From contig NZ_JAPWIJ010000003.1 in NCBI RefSeq assembly GCF_027270735.1, positions 310,001 through 374,000 on the forward strand: a stretch of DNA of 64,000 bases, read 5' to 3'. The notes under the pieces were generated by a model that was not told the DNA's origin, made no database searches, and was given only the letters and a program-made list of their open reading frames with translations. Of the stretch, positions 28,687 through 38,747 are shown one piece after another; position 1 is the first letter of the stretch; each line of letters starts with the position of its first letter. The stretch comes from Rhodococcus ruber (GTDB lineage: Bacteria; Actinomycetota; Actinomycetes; Mycobacteriales; Mycobacteriaceae). The position numbers were made by a program, and so were the translations under genes.

Positions 28687-30075
28687 TCAGCCGAGCAGCG
28701 CGTCGACGAACGCTCCCGGCTCGAACGGAGCCAAATCGTCGGCACCCTCACCGAGACCGACGAGCTTGACGGGCACTCCGAGTTCACGCTGCACCTGAAA
28801 AACGATGCCACCCTTCGCGGTTCCATCGAGCTTGGTCAGCACGACTCCGGTGATGTCGACGATCTCAGCGAAGACACGTGCCTGTGTCAGCCCGTTCTGG
28901 CCGACGGTCGCATCGAGAACGAGCAGAACGTCGTCGACGTGGGCCCGCTTCTCGATGACACGCTTGACCTTGCTCAGCTCGTCCATCAGACCCGATTTGG
29001 TGTGCAGACGTCCCGCCGTGTCGACCAGAACCACGTCGACACCGTTCTCGATTCCCTTGCTCACTGCGTCGAATGCGACAGCAGCCGGATCTGCGGCCTC
29101 CTTGCCGCGCACCACCTCGGCACCGACTCGCTCGGCCCAGGTCTGCAACTGGTCTGCGGCAGCCGCGCGGAACGTGTCGGCGGCACCGAGCAACACTCGT
29201 CGCCCGTCGGCGACCAGAACGCGAGCAAGCTTGCCGGTGGTCGTCGTCTTGCCTGTGCCGTTGACTCCGACCACCAGCAGCACGGCAGGCGCACCGTCGT
29301 GTGGAAGCGCCCGAATCGACCGATCGAACTCGGGATGAAGTTGCGCAACAAGAATCTCGCGCAGAAGTGCTCGCGCGTCGGACTCGGTACGGATACTGCG
29401 CGCCGCCATCTGCTCGCGCAGTGTGCGCATGATCTCCGCGGTGGTCGCAGAACCGATATCGGCGATCAGCAGGGTGTCCTCCACCTCTTCCCAGGAATCC
29501 TCGTCCAGGTCACCGCCGCCGAGCAATCCGAGCAAGCTCTTGCCCACAGCGGACTGAGACCGCGCCAGGCGACCGCGGAGCCGGTCCAACCGGCCCTCGG
29601 TTGGATCGATGGTGTCCAGTCGAGGAGCAGGAGCCTCGGCGTCCAGGGCGGGTTCCGGCACTGCGGGCTCGGCGGGCTCGACAACCGGCACCGCAGGCTC
29701 GACGACCGGTGCCTCGGGTTCGAGCACCTCCGGCTCGTCCTGGGTGGGCGTGGGTGCCACCGGCGTCGGCTCGACCGGGGAGGTCTCGACGGGCTCCGGG
29801 GTAGGCGGAACGGGCTTCGGGGCGGGTGGAACGGGCTTCGGGGCAGGCGCGACCGGCTCGGCGGTCGCCGTGCCCTGGCTGAACGAGAAACCACTGCCCG
29901 CCGTGTAGCCACCGGATCTGTCCTTGGTGGCCGCGTCCTCGATCCGCGCCGCCTCGTCCGACTTGAGCGACACTCTCCGCCGACGGGACAGCACCAGCCC
30001 GACGACGAGAACGACCAGTAGGACAGCGGCGATCGCCGCGACGATGATCCACGCTTGGTTACTCACGTACCCCAT
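28687..30075 (-). CDS. ftsY: Signal recognition particle receptor FtsY
   Basis: FtsY docks SRP-ribosome complexes at the membrane. The 462-residue protein has an N-terminal membrane helix (about 8-30, with WIIVAAIAAVLLVVLVVG) followed by RRRR, a feature of actinobacterial FtsY. A long Pro/Glu/Val-rich A domain (about 70-160) follows, then the NG GTPase domain with GVNGTGKTTTTGKLA, DTAGRLHTKSGLM and TKLDGTAKGG. The Pro-rich repeats (APKPVPPAPKPVPP) are low complexity. ATG 30075 is used; a GTG three codons later is possible. It ends 181 bp from amt. Confidence 0.97.
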   Translation of the reverse strand: MGYVSNQAWIIVAAIAAVLLVVLVVGLVLSRRRRVSLKSDEAARIEDAATKDRSGGYTAGSGFSFSQGTATAEPVAPAPKPVPPAPKPVPPTPEPVETSPVEPTPVAPTPTQDEPEVLEPEAPVVEPAVPVVEPAEPAVPEPALDAEAPAPRLDTIDPTEGRLDRLRGRLARSQSAVGKSLLGLLGGGDLDEDSWEEVEDTLLIADIGSATTAEIMRTLREQMAARSIRTESDARALLREILVAQLHPEFDRSIRALPHDGAPAVLLVVGVNGTGKTTTTGKLARVLVADGRRVLLGAADTFRAAAADQLQTWAERVGAEVVRGKEAADPAAVAFDAVSKGIENGVDVVLVDTAGRLHTKSGLMDELSKVKRVIEKRAHVDDVLLVLDATVGQNGLTQARVFAEIVDITGVVLTKLDGTAKGGIVFQVQRELGVPVKLVGLGEGADDLAPFEPGAFVDALLG

Positions 30076-30169
30076 CCTGTCAGGCGTTCACGGCCGCTCG
30101 TCACCGGTGGTGCTCCGCCCGAGAAAAGCACTGTCCCCCACCCGAGCCGTGTCGATAGCATCTGAAGTC

Positions 30170-30802
30170 ATGGAGTGGACAACGGTGCGCGACGCCGACC
30201 GATTGACGGAGATGTTCGGCCAACCGAGCTTTCGAGCCGCGAACAAGGACCGCAGCACGCTGCACCCGCTGGACGTGCAATGGCTCGCTGCCTCGCCTTT
30301 CTGCCTGATGGGTACCTCGGACGCGAGTGGACGATGCGACGTCTCCCCCAAGGGTGACCCGCCCGGCAGCCTGGTCCACGTCATCGACGACGCCACTATC
30401 GCTCTTGCCGAACGTCCCGGAAATCGTCGGATGGACGGCTACCGGAACATACTCGAGAACCCGTTCGTCGGACTGAACTTCTTCGTGCCGGGGCGGGGTG
30501 ACACTCTGCGCATCGCCGGTCGCGCATCGCTGGTCACCGATGCACCGTTCTTCGACGAATTGCAGGTCAAGGGCCACCGACCGATCATGTGTCTCGTCGT
30601 CGAGATAGAGCAGGTGTTCCACCACTGTGCCAAGGCGTTCATGCGGTCCAAGTTGTGGCAGCCGGAGACGTGGGATGCGGAGTCCATTCCCGATGTCGCG
30701 ACCTTGACGAAAGCGTTGATTCCACAGGCCCCCGAGACCGTCGAGGAGCTGCGCGAATACTACGGGCCGTCCTACTCCGACCAGCTCTACCCGAAGCAAT
30801 AG
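30170..30802 (+). CDS. Pyridoxamine 5'-phosphate oxidase (PPOX) family protein, MSMEG_1024-like
   Basis: The 210-residue protein is a flavin-binding split-barrel protein of the general-stress/PPOX type. It includes CLMGTSDASGRCDVSPKGDPPG, PFVGLNFFVPGRGDTLRIAGRA and HCAKAFMRSKLW. In this group FMN or F420 is bound and small molecules are reduced or oxidised; the exact substrate is unknown. ATG 30170 starts the homologous region (MEWTTVRDADRL), well inside a longer open frame. It is isolated between ftsY (divergent) and smc, whose stop is 12 bp away (convergent). Confidence 0.85.
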   Translation: MEWTTVRDADRLTEMFGQPSFRAANKDRSTLHPLDVQWLAASPFCLMGTSDASGRCDVSPKGDPPGSLVHVIDDATIALAERPGNRRMDGYRNILENPFVGLNFFVPGRGDTLRIAGRASLVTDAPFFDELQVKGHRPIMCLVVEIEQVFHHCAKAFMRSKLWQPETWDAESIPDVATLTKALIPQAPETVEELREYYGPSYSDQLYPKQ

Positions 30803-30814
30803 GCGAGACCGGAC

Positions 30815-33800
30815 CTACGAGACTGCGTCCGGTTCGACCACGGGTGCTGTCTCCGGCTCGGCTACATCCACCGCGACACGTTCTCGGTTCAGTCGCTGCG
30901 AGATGACCGTGGTGATGCCGTCACCGCGCATGCTGACGCCGTACAACGCATCGGCCACTTCCATCGTCGGCTTCTGGTGCGTGATGACGATCAACTGCGA
31001 CTTCTCGCGGAGCTGCTCGAACAACCCGATCAGTCGACGCAGGTTCGTGTCGTCCAGCGCTGCTTCGACCTCGTCCATGACGTAGAACGGCGACGGCCGG
31101 GCTCGGAAGATGGCCACCAACATGGCCACCGCAGTCAGCGACTTCTCACCGCCCGAGAGCAACGACAACCGCTTGACCTTCTTGCCGGGTGGGCGCGCCT
31201 CGACCTCGATTCCGGTGGTGAGCATGTCCGACGGGTCGGTCAGGATCAGCCGTCCTTCGCCGCCGGGAAAGAGTTTGGCGAACACGCCGGTGAATTCTCT
31301 TTCGACGTCCAGCCAGGCCTCGGTGAAGACCTGCAGGATGCGGTCGTCGACGTCGGCGACCACGCCGAGCAAGTCCTTGCGCGCGGACTTGACGTCCTCG
31401 AGTTGAGTGGACAAGAAGTTGTAGCGCTCTTCGAGGGCTGCGAACTCCTCGAGAGCCAGGGGGTTCACCTTGCCGAGTGTGGCGAGATCGCGTTCGGCGC
31501 GTTTGGCCCGCTGCTCCTGGGTGGCGCGATCGAACGGCATCGGCGCGGGGGCCACGACCTGCTCACCGCGTTCCTTGGCGGCCTCGTACTCTGCCATCTC
31601 GAGCTCGGTCGGGGGCAGCGTCGCATCGGGGCCGTACTCGGCCACCAGATCGTCGAGGCCGATCCCGTGTTGTTCGAGAATCGTCGTTTCGAGCTGTTCG
31701 ATGCGCAGTGCAGCCTGCGCACGGGCGACCTCGTCCCGGTGGACGGCGTCGGTGATCGACGCGAGCTGCCCCTGCAGGGCCCGAACCTGCTCCTTGACCT
31801 TGTCGAGTTCGATTGTGCGCGTGGCACGTTCGGCGGAGAGCTCATCGCGCCTTCGGGCGGCAGCAGCCACCACCGAGGCCAATCGAGCAGCGAGGTCCTC
31901 ACCCGATTCGCCGACGGCAGCAGCCACTGCGGCCGCGTGTCGCCGGGCTGCGCCTTCGCGTTCGGCTCGTGCCCTGGCCTCGCGCTCGGCTCGCGCCGCC
32001 CGGCGCAGCGAATCGGCTCGGCCCCGCACCGACTGCGCGCGCTCCTCGGCGGTTCGTACGTTCAGTCGCGCCTCGACCTCCACCGCGCGCACTTCGGTCA
32101 GTGCCGCAGCCGCCATCTCGCGCTCCATGGTGGTCGCCGCGTCGCCGCTCTCGCCGTCTCCCGCGAAACCGTTCTGTTCGTCCTCTGCCGTCCGCAGACT
32201 GTCCTCGAGCTCGGCCAGTCGCTCGATCGCTTCTTCGCGACTCGCTTCGGCGGAACTGCGCTGCGTCGTCAAGCGCGCGGATTCTGCGTGCGCAGAACGC
32301 GCCAGCTGCCCCAAGCGGCCCAACTGCTCGTACACAGCGGCCATGGCAGCATCGGATTCGTTCAGGGCTGCAAGCGCCTGCTCGGCCGATTCACGCCGGT
32401 CGCGCTGCTCCGCCAACGCGCCCGAGAGCGCGGCGTCGAGCTCCTCTGCCCGGCGTACGGCCGCCGTCAGCTCCACCGTCGACGTATCGATCGCCGACTG
32501 CACTTCCAGGGTGCTGGGTCGACGGTCCGATCCGCCGGTCACCCAGCCCGACTCGACGACGTCGCCGTCCTTGGTCACGGCACGCAATTCACTCGAATCC
32601 GAGACGAGCCGGTGCGCCTCGTCGATCGAGTCGACAACCACCACACCGTCGAGCAATGCCGCCATCGCCCCGGCCAACCGATCCGGATACTCGATCAGGT
32701 CGAGTGCCCATCGAGCACCGTTCGTCAGCGTAGGCCGTTGAATCGGTTGTGCTGCAACGGTATTGCCGTGCACGATGGACGCGCGACCGCCGTCGGCAGC
32801 GCGTAGGGCCAGCACGGCAGCGCGCGCAGCATCGAACGATTCGGCGTGCGCAGCATCGGCCGCCGGCCCCATGGCGACGGCCACCGCTATCTCGTACCCC
32901 GGCTCGACCGTGAGATGGCCGGCGAGCAGACCGGACAGACCGTCCTGATGGTTCTCCACCAGCCACCCGGCACCGTCCTTGCGTTCGAGGCCCATGGTGA
33001 GCGCCTCGATCCTGGCCTCGAACGATGCCACCCTCTTACCCGCGATGCGCTCTTCGGCCTGCAATTCCGATACCCGGGCGTCGGCATGGCGTAATGCGGC
33101 GACCGCTCGTTCGTAATGAGTGTCGAGGCTGAGCTCGCTGGCGTCGAGGGTGCCGATCTGATCCTGGACGCTCTCGAACTCACGTTGAGCCGACTCGCCG
33201 CGTTCTCTGGCCTCGTCGATGGCCACCGAGAGCCGCGCCACTTCGGCGTCGATGGACTCGACCTTGGTTCTGAAAGTGTCGACTCGACCGGACAAGCGCG
33301 CGAATCCTTCGCGGCGGTCGGCAACCGCGCGGACAGCGGCGAGGTGGGCACGCTCGGCGGCCGATGCAGCAGCCTCGCGCTCGGCGAGCTGCTCGCGGGC
33401 CGCTTCGAGGGTTTCCCGCGCCATCTCGACGGCCTCGACGAGTTCCATTTCTTCCTCGGCGACGCGCTCGGCCTGTGCTTCGAGCTCGTCCGGATCCTGC
33501 CCGCGACCGGTGCTCTGGACGGCGTCCAGATGCCGAGCACGTTCGTGCGCGATGCGTACCGTCGCATTCACGCGTTCGGCCAACGCGGAGAGTCGAAACC
33601 ACGTCTGCCCGGCCGCTTCGGCGCTCGGTGTCAGCCGCGCCACCGCCTGCTCGTGTTCCGCCAGCGCTACGGTTCCGGCTTCGAGGGCATCCTGCACCAT
33701 CGCGTACTGCTCGCGAGCCGCTTCCTCGTCCTGGGTCTGATTCGCGAATTCTTCCCGTCTGGCCACCAGGTCGTCGGCCACCAACCGCAGCCGCGCGTCA

Positions 33801-34468
33801 CGCAGATCTGCCTGAACGGTCTGTGCACGACGCGCGACCTCGGCCTGCCTGCCCAGTGGCTTGAGTTGACGGCGCAATTCGGTTGTGAGATCCGTCAACC
33901 GCGCGAGATTGGCCTGCATCGCGTCGAGCTTGCGAACGGCCTTTTCCTTGCGCTTGCGGTGCTTGAGCACCCCGGCAGCTTCTTCGATGAAGGCCCGCCG
34001 GTCCTCGGGACGCGATTCCAGGATCGCCGCCAGCCGACCCTGACCGACGATCACGTGCATCTCGCGGCCGATGCCGGAGTCGCTGAGCAACTCCTGGACG
34101 TCCATCAACCGGCACGAGCTGCCGTTGATCTCGTATTCACCGGCGCCGTCCCGGAACATGCGTCGGGTGATCGAGACCTCGGAGTAGTCGATCGGCAGCG
34201 CGCCGTCCGAGTTGTCGATGGTCAGAGTCACCTCGGCACGACCGAGCGGTGCGCGGCCGGACGTACCCGCGAAGATGACGTCCTCCATCTTCCCGCCGCG
34301 CAACGCCTTGGCACCTTGTTCGCCCATCACCCAGGTCAGAGCGTCCACAACGTTGGATTTACCGGAGCCGTTGGGGCCGACCACACAGGTGATTCCAGGC
34401 TCGAAACGAAGAGTCGTCGCCGAAGCAAAGGACTTGAAGCCCTTGAGCGTCAGACTCTTGAGATACAT
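30815..34468 (-). CDS. smc: Chromosome segregation protein SMC
   Basis: SMC is the ATPase of the condensin-like complex that aligns chromosome arms from ori to ter with ScpA and ScpB. The 1217-residue protein has the head ([16 protein letters not shown]-loop [17 protein letters not shown]), long coiled coils from about 165 and from 660, a hinge at about 510-650 with Gly-rich turns ([19 protein letters not shown]), and the C-terminal head ([17 protein letters not shown], then [13 protein letters not shown]). Length is typical. It precedes acyP, ending the acyP-smc order seen in mycobacteria, and is transcribed separately from ftsY across the PPOX gene. Confidence 0.97.
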   Translation of the reverse strand: MYLKSLTLKGFKSFASATTLRFEPGITCVVGPNGSGKSNVVDALTWVMGEQGAKALRGGKMEDVIFAGTSGRAPLGRAEVTLTIDNSDGALPIDYSEVSITRRMFRDGAGEYEINGSSCRLMDVQELLSDSGIGREMHVIVGQGRLAAILESRPEDRRAFIEEAAGVLKHRKRKEKAVRKLDAMQANLARLTDLTTELRRQLKPLGRQAEVARRAQTVQADLRDARLRLVADDLVARREEFANQTQDEEAAREQYAMVQDALEAGTVALAEHEQAVARLTPSAEAAGQTWFRLSALAERVNATVRIAHERARHLDAVQSTGRGQDPDELEAQAERVAEEEMELVEAVEMARETLEAAREQLAEREAAASAAERAHLAAVRAVADRREGFARLSGRVDTFRTKVESIDAEVARLSVAIDEARERGESAQREFESVQDQIGTLDASELSLDTHYERAVAALRHADARVSELQAEERIAGKRVASFEARIEALTMGLERKDGAGWLVENHQDGLSGLLAGHLTVEPGYEIAVAVAMGPAADAAHAESFDAARAAVLALRAADGGRASIVHGNTVAAQPIQRPTLTNGARWALDLIEYPDRLAGAMAALLDGVVVVDSIDEAHRLVSDSSELRAVTKDGDVVESGWVTGGSDRRPSTLEVQSAIDTSTVELTAAVRRAEELDAALSGALAEQRDRRESAEQALAALNESDAAMAAVYEQLGRLGQLARSAHAESARLTTQRSSAEASREEAIERLAELEDSLRTAEDEQNGFAGDGESGDAATTMEREMAAAALTEVRAVEVEARLNVRTAEERAQSVRGRADSLRRAARAEREARARAEREGAARRHAAAVAAAVGESGEDLAARLASVVAAAARRRDELSAERATRTIELDKVKEQVRALQGQLASITDAVHRDEVARAQAALRIEQLETTILEQHGIGLDDLVAEYGPDATLPPTELEMAEYEAAKERGEQVVAPAPMPFDRATQEQRAKRAERDLATLGKVNPLALEEFAALEERYNFLSTQLEDVKSARKDLLGVVADVDDRILQVFTEAWLDVEREFTGVFAKLFPGGEGRLILTDPSDMLTTGIEVEARPPGKKVKRLSLLSGGEKSLTAVAMLVAIFRARPSPFYVMDEVEAALDDTNLRRLIGLFEQLREKSQLIVITHQKPTMEVADALYGVSMRGDGITTVISQRLNRERVAVDVAEPETAPVVEPDAVS

Positions 34469-34532
34469 AGCGTCCGTACTTTACCGGTAGCACGCAGCGA
34501 TGTGCGCCGAGCCGTACGCGGGCGGCGGCTCG

Positions 34533-34808
34533 TCACCGTTCCACGAAGCCCGTGAGGCCGCCGCGGGCGCCCTCCCAACTCTCGACGACCAGGGTGACCG
34601 TGCCCGGGGTGCCGCCGCCTCGAAGCAATTCCAGGAGTGCGTCGAGGCGCTGACGCGGGCCCTCGGCTATCACCAGAACACGTCCATCCGCGTGGTTGGT
34701 TGCATGCCCGACCAACCCCAGCTCCAGCGCACGCGAGCGAGTCCACCAACGAAACCCGACCCCCTGAACAAGGCCGTGCACCCATGCCGTCAGTCGTTCG
34801 TCCGTCAT
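34533..34808 (-). CDS. acyP: Acylphosphatase
   Basis: Acylphosphatase hydrolyses carboxyl-phosphate bonds. The 91-residue enzyme has the family's motif GLVQGVGFRWW, with the phosphate-binding Arg, and the catalytic Asn in HATNHADGRV. The ATG at 34808 overlaps the stop of the upstream propeller gene (ATGA), which fixes the start inside a longer open frame. It sits between the propeller gene and smc; in M. tuberculosis (Rv2922A) it also neighbours smc. Confidence 0.93.
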   Translation of the reverse strand: MTDERLTAWVHGLVQGVGFRWWTRSRALELGLVGHATNHADGRVLVIAEGPRQRLDALLELLRGGGTPGTVTLVVESWEGARGGLTGFVER

Positions 34809-35704
34809 ACGGGACTCATCTTTCGGACTGTTCCGTCGAAACTCGTGGCGTACAACGCCTCCGAATCGAATCCGACTCCGCCGAAGGCAGCCGACGAGGT
34901 CAACGGCACTCCCGTCGCGATGACACAGGACGATCCGGACTCGGGATCGACACGGACTATCCTGCCCGCGAGATTCTGTGCGAGATAGACCGTTCCGTCG
35001 TCGGCCACGGTCAGATCGTCCGACATCGTCAGCGGTCCGATTCCGTCGACGCGAATGCGCGTGGACGGCCCGGCCGGGTCCTGCTCGTCGAGCACGGTCA
35101 CCGTCGTTTCCGGATCGAACGTACTGGCCACGTACATCTTTCCGCCGCCGATACCGATGCCGTTCGCCGAACCCAGATCGGTACGCACCGTCGACACCGC
35201 GCCTTCGGTGGTAATGCGAGTGAGCCCCGACGCGCCACCGAGATTGCGGGTGGTGAACAGGTCGCCGGTGGCGGAGCGCGCCAGGCCGTTGGGCATGGTC
35301 AGGCCCGACGCGTACGTCGATCTGGCACCCGTGCCGAGATCGATCTTCTCGATCGTTCCGGTCTGCATGCCGAGAAGTCCTGCGGCAGCGCTGTTTCCGG
35401 TCGTGAAGAACAGAGTGTCGCCGTCCCGTACCAATCCGCCGGGTGACTCGACGCCCGACACGAGAGTGCCCCGGTCCCCGTTCGGTGCGACGGTACGCAG
35501 AGCGCCCGGTCCGATCGGCGAAGTCTCGGAGACGATCATCGAGCCTCTGCCGTCGAATTCCAGATTCTCGAGCAGCCCGAATCCCGATGCCACCGTGCTC
35601 ACCGACCACGGACTGCAGGTGCTCGACGCGTCCGCGGTGGGAGACAGGGCAACCGACGCAGCGAGAACAAGGCCCGCCACGACGGCGGCTGCCCCCACCT
35701 TCAT
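34805..35704 (-). CDS. Secreted SMP-30/NHL-like beta-propeller protein
   Basis: The 299-residue protein has a signal peptide (about residues 1-26, ending ADA-S) and propeller blades with repeated patterns such as LENLEFDGRGSMIVSE, MPNGLARSATGDLFTT and DDLTVADDGTVYLAQNL. These resemble the SMP-30/gluconolactonase and NHL families, which hydrolyse lactones or bind ligands. No metal ligand set can be confirmed by eye, so activity is open. It is exported, unlike its neighbours. Stop/start overlaps of 1 bp with osmC (TGATG) and 4 bp with acyP (ATGA) put it in one coupled unit. Confidence 0.8.
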   Translation of the reverse strand: MKVGAAAVVAGLVLAASVALSPTADASSTCSPWSVSTVASGFGLLENLEFDGRGSMIVSETSPIGPGALRTVAPNGDRGTLVSGVESPGGLVRDGDTLFFTTGNSAAAGLLGMQTGTIEKIDLGTGARSTYASGLTMPNGLARSATGDLFTTRNLGGASGLTRITTEGAVSTVRTDLGSANGIGIGGGKMYVASTFDPETTVTVLDEQDPAGPSTRIRVDGIGPLTMSDDLTVADDGTVYLAQNLAGRIVRVDPESGSSCVIATGVPLTSSAAFGGVGFDSEALYATSFDGTVRKMSPV

Positions 35705-36132
35705 CAGGCGTCCACGTCGATGTCCAGGTTGATCGTCGTACCGGCTTTCAGGGTCCGACCCACCGTGCAGACCTTGTCGATCGCTCGCTCGACGACGGTG
35801 AGCAGTCGCTGCTGCGCGTCGGGGTCCATCGCGCTGATGTCGACGCGGAGGATCTCGTTCAGTTCCGGATAGAGCTCGTTCTCACGATCTGCTGCACCGG
35901 ACACTTCGACGGTGGCGGAGTAGTCGTCCCCCAGTCGACGCGAGAGTGGTACGTCCGAGCTCATACCGGTGCACGCTGCGAGCGCGATCTTGAGCAGCTC
36001 GCCGGGAGTGAAAACGCCCTCGACCGACTCGGAACCGATGAGTACTTCGGCTCCTCGCGAGCTGCGGCCGGTGTAGCGACGGGTGCCTGTGCGCTCGACC
36101 CAGAGGTTGGTCGGCGTGCTCTGTTCTGCCAT
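35704..36132 (-). CDS. OsmC/Ohr-family peroxide-reducing protein
   Basis: OsmC-family proteins detoxify organic hydroperoxides with two redox cysteines. The 142-residue protein has the first Cys in LAACTGMSSDV and the second in IDKVCTVGRTL, both conserved, with the ATVEVSG beta layer between. M. tuberculosis Rv2923c occupies the same place beside mutM. Antioxidant function next to the 8-oxoguanine glycosylase gene is suggestive but may be coincidence. A copy of the dispersed GTGGAGCCTGC motif lies 25 bp upstream of the ATG. Confidence 0.9.
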   Translation of the reverse strand: MAEQSTPTNLWVERTGTRRYTGRSSRGAEVLIGSESVEGVFTPGELLKIALAACTGMSSDVPLSRRLGDDYSATVEVSGAADRENELYPELNEILRVDISAMDPDAQQRLLTVVERAIDKVCTVGRTLKAGTTINLDIDVDA

Positions 36133-36156
36133 GACCGAAATACTAGGCGGGCGGTT

Positions 36157-36183
36157 CAGGAGTGGAGCCTGCGGAATGACCTG
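36157..36183. repeat. Dispersed GTGGAGCCTGC motif, mutM-osmC gap
   Basis: The + strand carries CAGGAGTGGAGCCTGCGG followed by AATGACCTG, in the 58 bp between the mutM stop and the osmC ATG. It shares a 15-base core with the copy at 44271-44293 on the opposite strand, and 11 bases with the 24.0 kb copies. Confidence 0.7.
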
Positions 36184-36190
36184 TGCGCTG

Positions 36191-37057
36191 TCAGGTCCGG
36201 ATGTGTCGGGGTCGCGGCTGGCAGGTGGGGCAGCTGAACGAGGAGCGGTTCATGAATCTCTCGCGCCTGATCGGTGCTCCACATCGTGAACAGGGCAGGC
36301 CTTCCTGTCCGTAGGCATCGAGCGACCTGTCGAAGTAGCCGGACTGTCCGTTGACGTTGACGTACAGCGCATCGAACGAGGTACCTCCCTGCGCCAGGGC
36401 CTCCCCCATCACCGCGTGCACGGCGGTCAGCAGTCGACGAAGAGCAGGCCGGGTCAACGTTTCCGCGATGCGGTTGCCGTGAATTTTCGCCCGCCACAGA
36501 GCCTCGTCTGCGTATATGTTGCCCACGCCCGACAGCACGGTCTGATCGAGGAGAGCCCGCTTGATCTCGGTGTGCTTGCCGCGCAACACGTTCACCACGG
36601 ATTCCGCGTCGAACAGTGGGTCGATCGGGTCTCGTGCGATATGGGCCACCGGTTCGGGTACCGGTGTACCGTCCACCGTCACGATCGGGGCGAGTGCCCA
36701 GCCGCCGAATGTTCGCTGGTCGACGAACCGAAGATCGGTACCGTCGTCGAGTCGTGCCCGAATCCGCAGGTGCTTCTCGTCCGGCGCGGACGGCGGCTGC
36801 ACCAGCATCTGTCCGCTCATACCCAGGTGCACGACAGTAGCGAAGTCGCCGGGCTCCATCACCAGCCACAGATACTTCCCACGGCGCCGGGCCGAGGAGA
36901 CGCGCTGACCCCGCAGCTGACCGATCAGATCGAGGCCACCGAGATCGTGTCGACGCACGGCACGGGGGTGCAGTACCTCCACCGAGTCGATGGTCTTGCC
37001 CACCACGTGGGATTCCAGACCGAGCCTGACGACTTCGACCTCGGGCAGTTCGGGCAT
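36191..37057 (-). CDS. mutM: Formamidopyrimidine-DNA glycosylase
   Basis: MutM (Fpg) removes 8-oxoguanine and formamidopyrimidines from DNA and nicks the strand. The 288-residue enzyme begins [10 protein letters not shown], with catalytic P2 and E3 after Met removal. It carries [11 protein letters not shown] with the conserved Lys, a helix-two-turn-helix region ([19 protein letters not shown]) and a C-terminal zinc finger with four Cys (CSRC...SCPTC). ATG 37057 overlaps the rnc stop by 1 bp (TGATG). Together with mutT1 and ung in this window it covers oxidised and deaminated bases. Confidence 0.97.
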   Translation of the reverse strand: MPELPEVEVVRLGLESHVVGKTIDSVEVLHPRAVRRHDLGGLDLIGQLRGQRVSSARRRGKYLWLVMEPGDFATVVHLGMSGQMLVQPPSAPDEKHLRIRARLDDGTDLRFVDQRTFGGWALAPIVTVDGTPVPEPVAHIARDPIDPLFDAESVVNVLRGKHTEIKRALLDQTVLSGVGNIYADEALWRAKIHGNRIAETLTRPALRRLLTAVHAVMGEALAQGGTSFDALYVNVNGQSGYFDRSLDAYGQEGLPCSRCGAPIRRERFMNRSSFSCPTCQPRPRHIRT

Positions 37058-37854
37058 CAGGAAGGGTTGGTCGAGGGCACGTCAGCTACGGCAATATCGT
37101 TGCCCGACAGCGCATTCCACGCCAAACTGGCGGCCTTCTGCTCGGCTTCCTTCTTCGATCGACCGACTCCGACGCCCCGAGGAAATCCACCGATCAATAC
37201 GGTGGCAGTGAATTCTTTGTCGTGGTCGGGCCCGGTGGACGCAATCTCGTACGCGGGGACGCCGAGGGCGCGTTCTGCAGTCAATTCCTGCAGGCTCGTC
37301 TTCCAGTCCAACCCCGCACCGAGCTTGGGAGCACGGTCCAACAGGCCGGCGAACAGTGTGAGAACGACGGTGCGAGCGACGTCGATGCCGTGTTGGAGGT
37401 GAATCGCACCCAGCATCGATTCCATACCGTCCGCCAGAATGCTCGGCTTGTCGCGTCCGCCGGTCTGCTCCTCGCCTTTGCCCAGCAGCAGATGCCGACC
37501 CAAACCGCCGTCGCCGAGACCGCGCGCTACCTCCGCCAATGCGTGCATGTTCACCACACTCGCCCGAATTTTGGCCAGTTGGCCCTCGGACTTGGTGGGG
37601 TGCACCGCGTAGAGATGCTCCGTCACCGCCAGGCCGAGCACCGAATCGCCCAGGAACTCGAGGCGCTCGTTGGTAGGAAGACCACCGTGCTCGTAGGCGA
37701 ACGAACGATGAGTCAGAGCCAGTGTCAACAGCGGTTCCGACAGAGAGACACCGATAGCGGCGAGGAGCGACTCTCGGTCGTCCCCGCCGCTGACGGCAGT
37801 AGAACTATTCTTCTGTGAATCGTTGTTGTGCCGATCCACTACTTCGTTGGTCAC
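37057..37854 (-). CDS. rnc: Ribonuclease III
   Basis: RNase III cuts double-stranded RNA in rRNA processing. The 265-residue protein has the catalytic motif [13 protein letters not shown] with the acidic residues, a second acidic site in [12 protein letters not shown], and a C-terminal double-stranded RNA-binding domain (about 185-250). The start is GTG: 37854 comes 11 bp after the rpmF stop, and GTG 37839 is an alternative; neither has a clear ribosome site. It is in DUF177-rpmF-rnc-mutM, a common bacterial cluster. Confidence 0.96.
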   Translation of the reverse strand: MTNEVVDRHNNDSQKNSSTAVSGGDDRESLLAAIGVSLSEPLLTLALTHRSFAYEHGGLPTNERLEFLGDSVLGLAVTEHLYAVHPTKSEGQLAKIRASVVNMHALAEVARGLGDGGLGRHLLLGKGEEQTGGRDKPSILADGMESMLGAIHLQHGIDVARTVVLTLFAGLLDRAPKLGAGLDWKTSLQELTAERALGVPAYEIASTGPDHDKEFTATVLIGGFPRGVGVGRSKKEAEQKAASLAWNALSGNDIAVADVPSTNPS

Positions 37855-37865
37855 AGGAGCGGGAA

Positions 37866-38048
37866 TCAGACCGCTGCGACGACCTGGCGGCCCTTGTAGG
37901 TACCGCACGAAGGGCACGCGATGTGGGGCAAGGTCTTCTCGCCGCACCCACGGTTGGGGCACGTCACGAGGGTGGGCGCAGTGGTTTTCCACTGTGCACG
38001 ACGCGACCTCGTGTTGGAACGCGACATTTTGCGCTTCGGGACAGCCAC
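37866..38048 (-). CDS. rpmF: 50S ribosomal protein L32
   Basis: The 60-residue L32 has the N-terminal [18 protein letters not shown] and a four-Cys zinc ribbon (CPNRGC...CPSC). A Cys-containing form needs zinc, unlike Cys-free paralogues that actinobacteria make when zinc is low. The GTG start immediately follows the DUF177 stop (TAAGTG), so it is translated in step with it. Confidence 0.97.
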   Translation of the reverse strand: MAVPKRKMSRSNTRSRRAQWKTTAPTLVTCPNRGCGEKTLPHIACPSCGTYKGRQVVAAV

Positions 38049-38657
38049 TTACTTCTCCTCGGCTTCGTTGTTCACAAGTTCTGTGCTCGGTTCTGGATCC
38101 ACGCCAAATTTGGCTGCAAGTCCAGCCCAGCGAGGATCAATTGTATCGTGACTGTGGCCGGATTCAGCAATCGCCAGGCGAACGCCGCATTCTGGGCACA
38201 ATCCCTCGCACTCGTCACTGCAGACGGGGTGGAGTGGAAGCTCCAGACCGACCGCGTCGACGATGACGGGTTCGAGGTCTATCAGGTCGTCGACGATGCG
38301 GTGGATCTCGTCCGCATCCGTGGTCTCCTCGGTGATGCTGTTCGGGTAAGCGAACAGTTCGGTCAGGTAGACGTCGACGTTGCCGCTGACCGGATCGAGG
38401 CACCGCGTGCACTCGCCGGCAGTGGCAGCTCGTACGGAACCGGTGACGAGAACGCCCTCCGATACCGCCTGCAACTGCAGATCGAGCAAAACCGGAACTC
38501 CGGCTTCGATGGCGATCGCATCGAGGCCGATTCGGGAAGGAGCCGGAACCGTCCGCTCGACGGTCTTCGTCGACCCGGGTCGACGACCGAGGTTGAGGAT
38601 GTCCAGAACGAATCCGTTGTCCAGTTCAGGACGGGTCGTTCTCTTGGGCGGGGGCAC
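38049..38657 (-). CDS. DUF177 (YceD) family protein
   Basis: The 202-residue protein belongs to DUF177/YceD, almost always encoded directly before rpmF and linked to 23S rRNA accumulation. It contains a Cys pair ([11 protein letters not shown]) and a second set ([16 protein letters not shown]) that can form a zinc site. The rest is a small beta-rich fold, ending in an acidic tail. It corresponds to Rv2926c. Two direct repeats of TACYGTCGGTA lie 14-39 bp upstream of the ATG. Confidence 0.92.
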   Translation of the reverse strand: MPPPKRTTRPELDNGFVLDILNLGRRPGSTKTVERTVPAPSRIGLDAIAIEAGVPVLLDLQLQAVSEGVLVTGSVRAATAGECTRCLDPVSGNVDVYLTELFAYPNSITEETTDADEIHRIVDDLIDLEPVIVDAVGLELPLHPVCSDECEGLCPECGVRLAIAESGHSHDTIDPRWAGLAAKFGVDPEPSTELVNNEAEEK

Positions 38658-38670
38658 GGCTGATCTTCCT

Positions 38671-38696
38671 TACTGTCGGTATGCCTACCGTCGGTA
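38671..38696. repeat. Two TACYGTCGGTA direct repeats upstream of the DUF177 gene
   Basis: TACTGTCGGTA (38671-38681) and TACCGTCGGTA (38686-38696) are separated by 4 bp. Each is near-palindromic, giving a period of 15 bp. They lie in the 90 bp between sepIVA and the DUF177 gene, where the promoter must be, and could be an operator. Confidence 0.45.
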
Positions 38697-38747
38697 AGCA
38701 ACCCCACAACGATACGCATGCGTGCATACGAGGGCAAATCACCGCCC

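Noticed and set aside
30977-32806. 609-codon open frame on the + strand opposite smc
   Set aside because: It is an antisense frame kept open by GC-rich codon bias; its product is low-complexity and smc on the other strand is clearly real.
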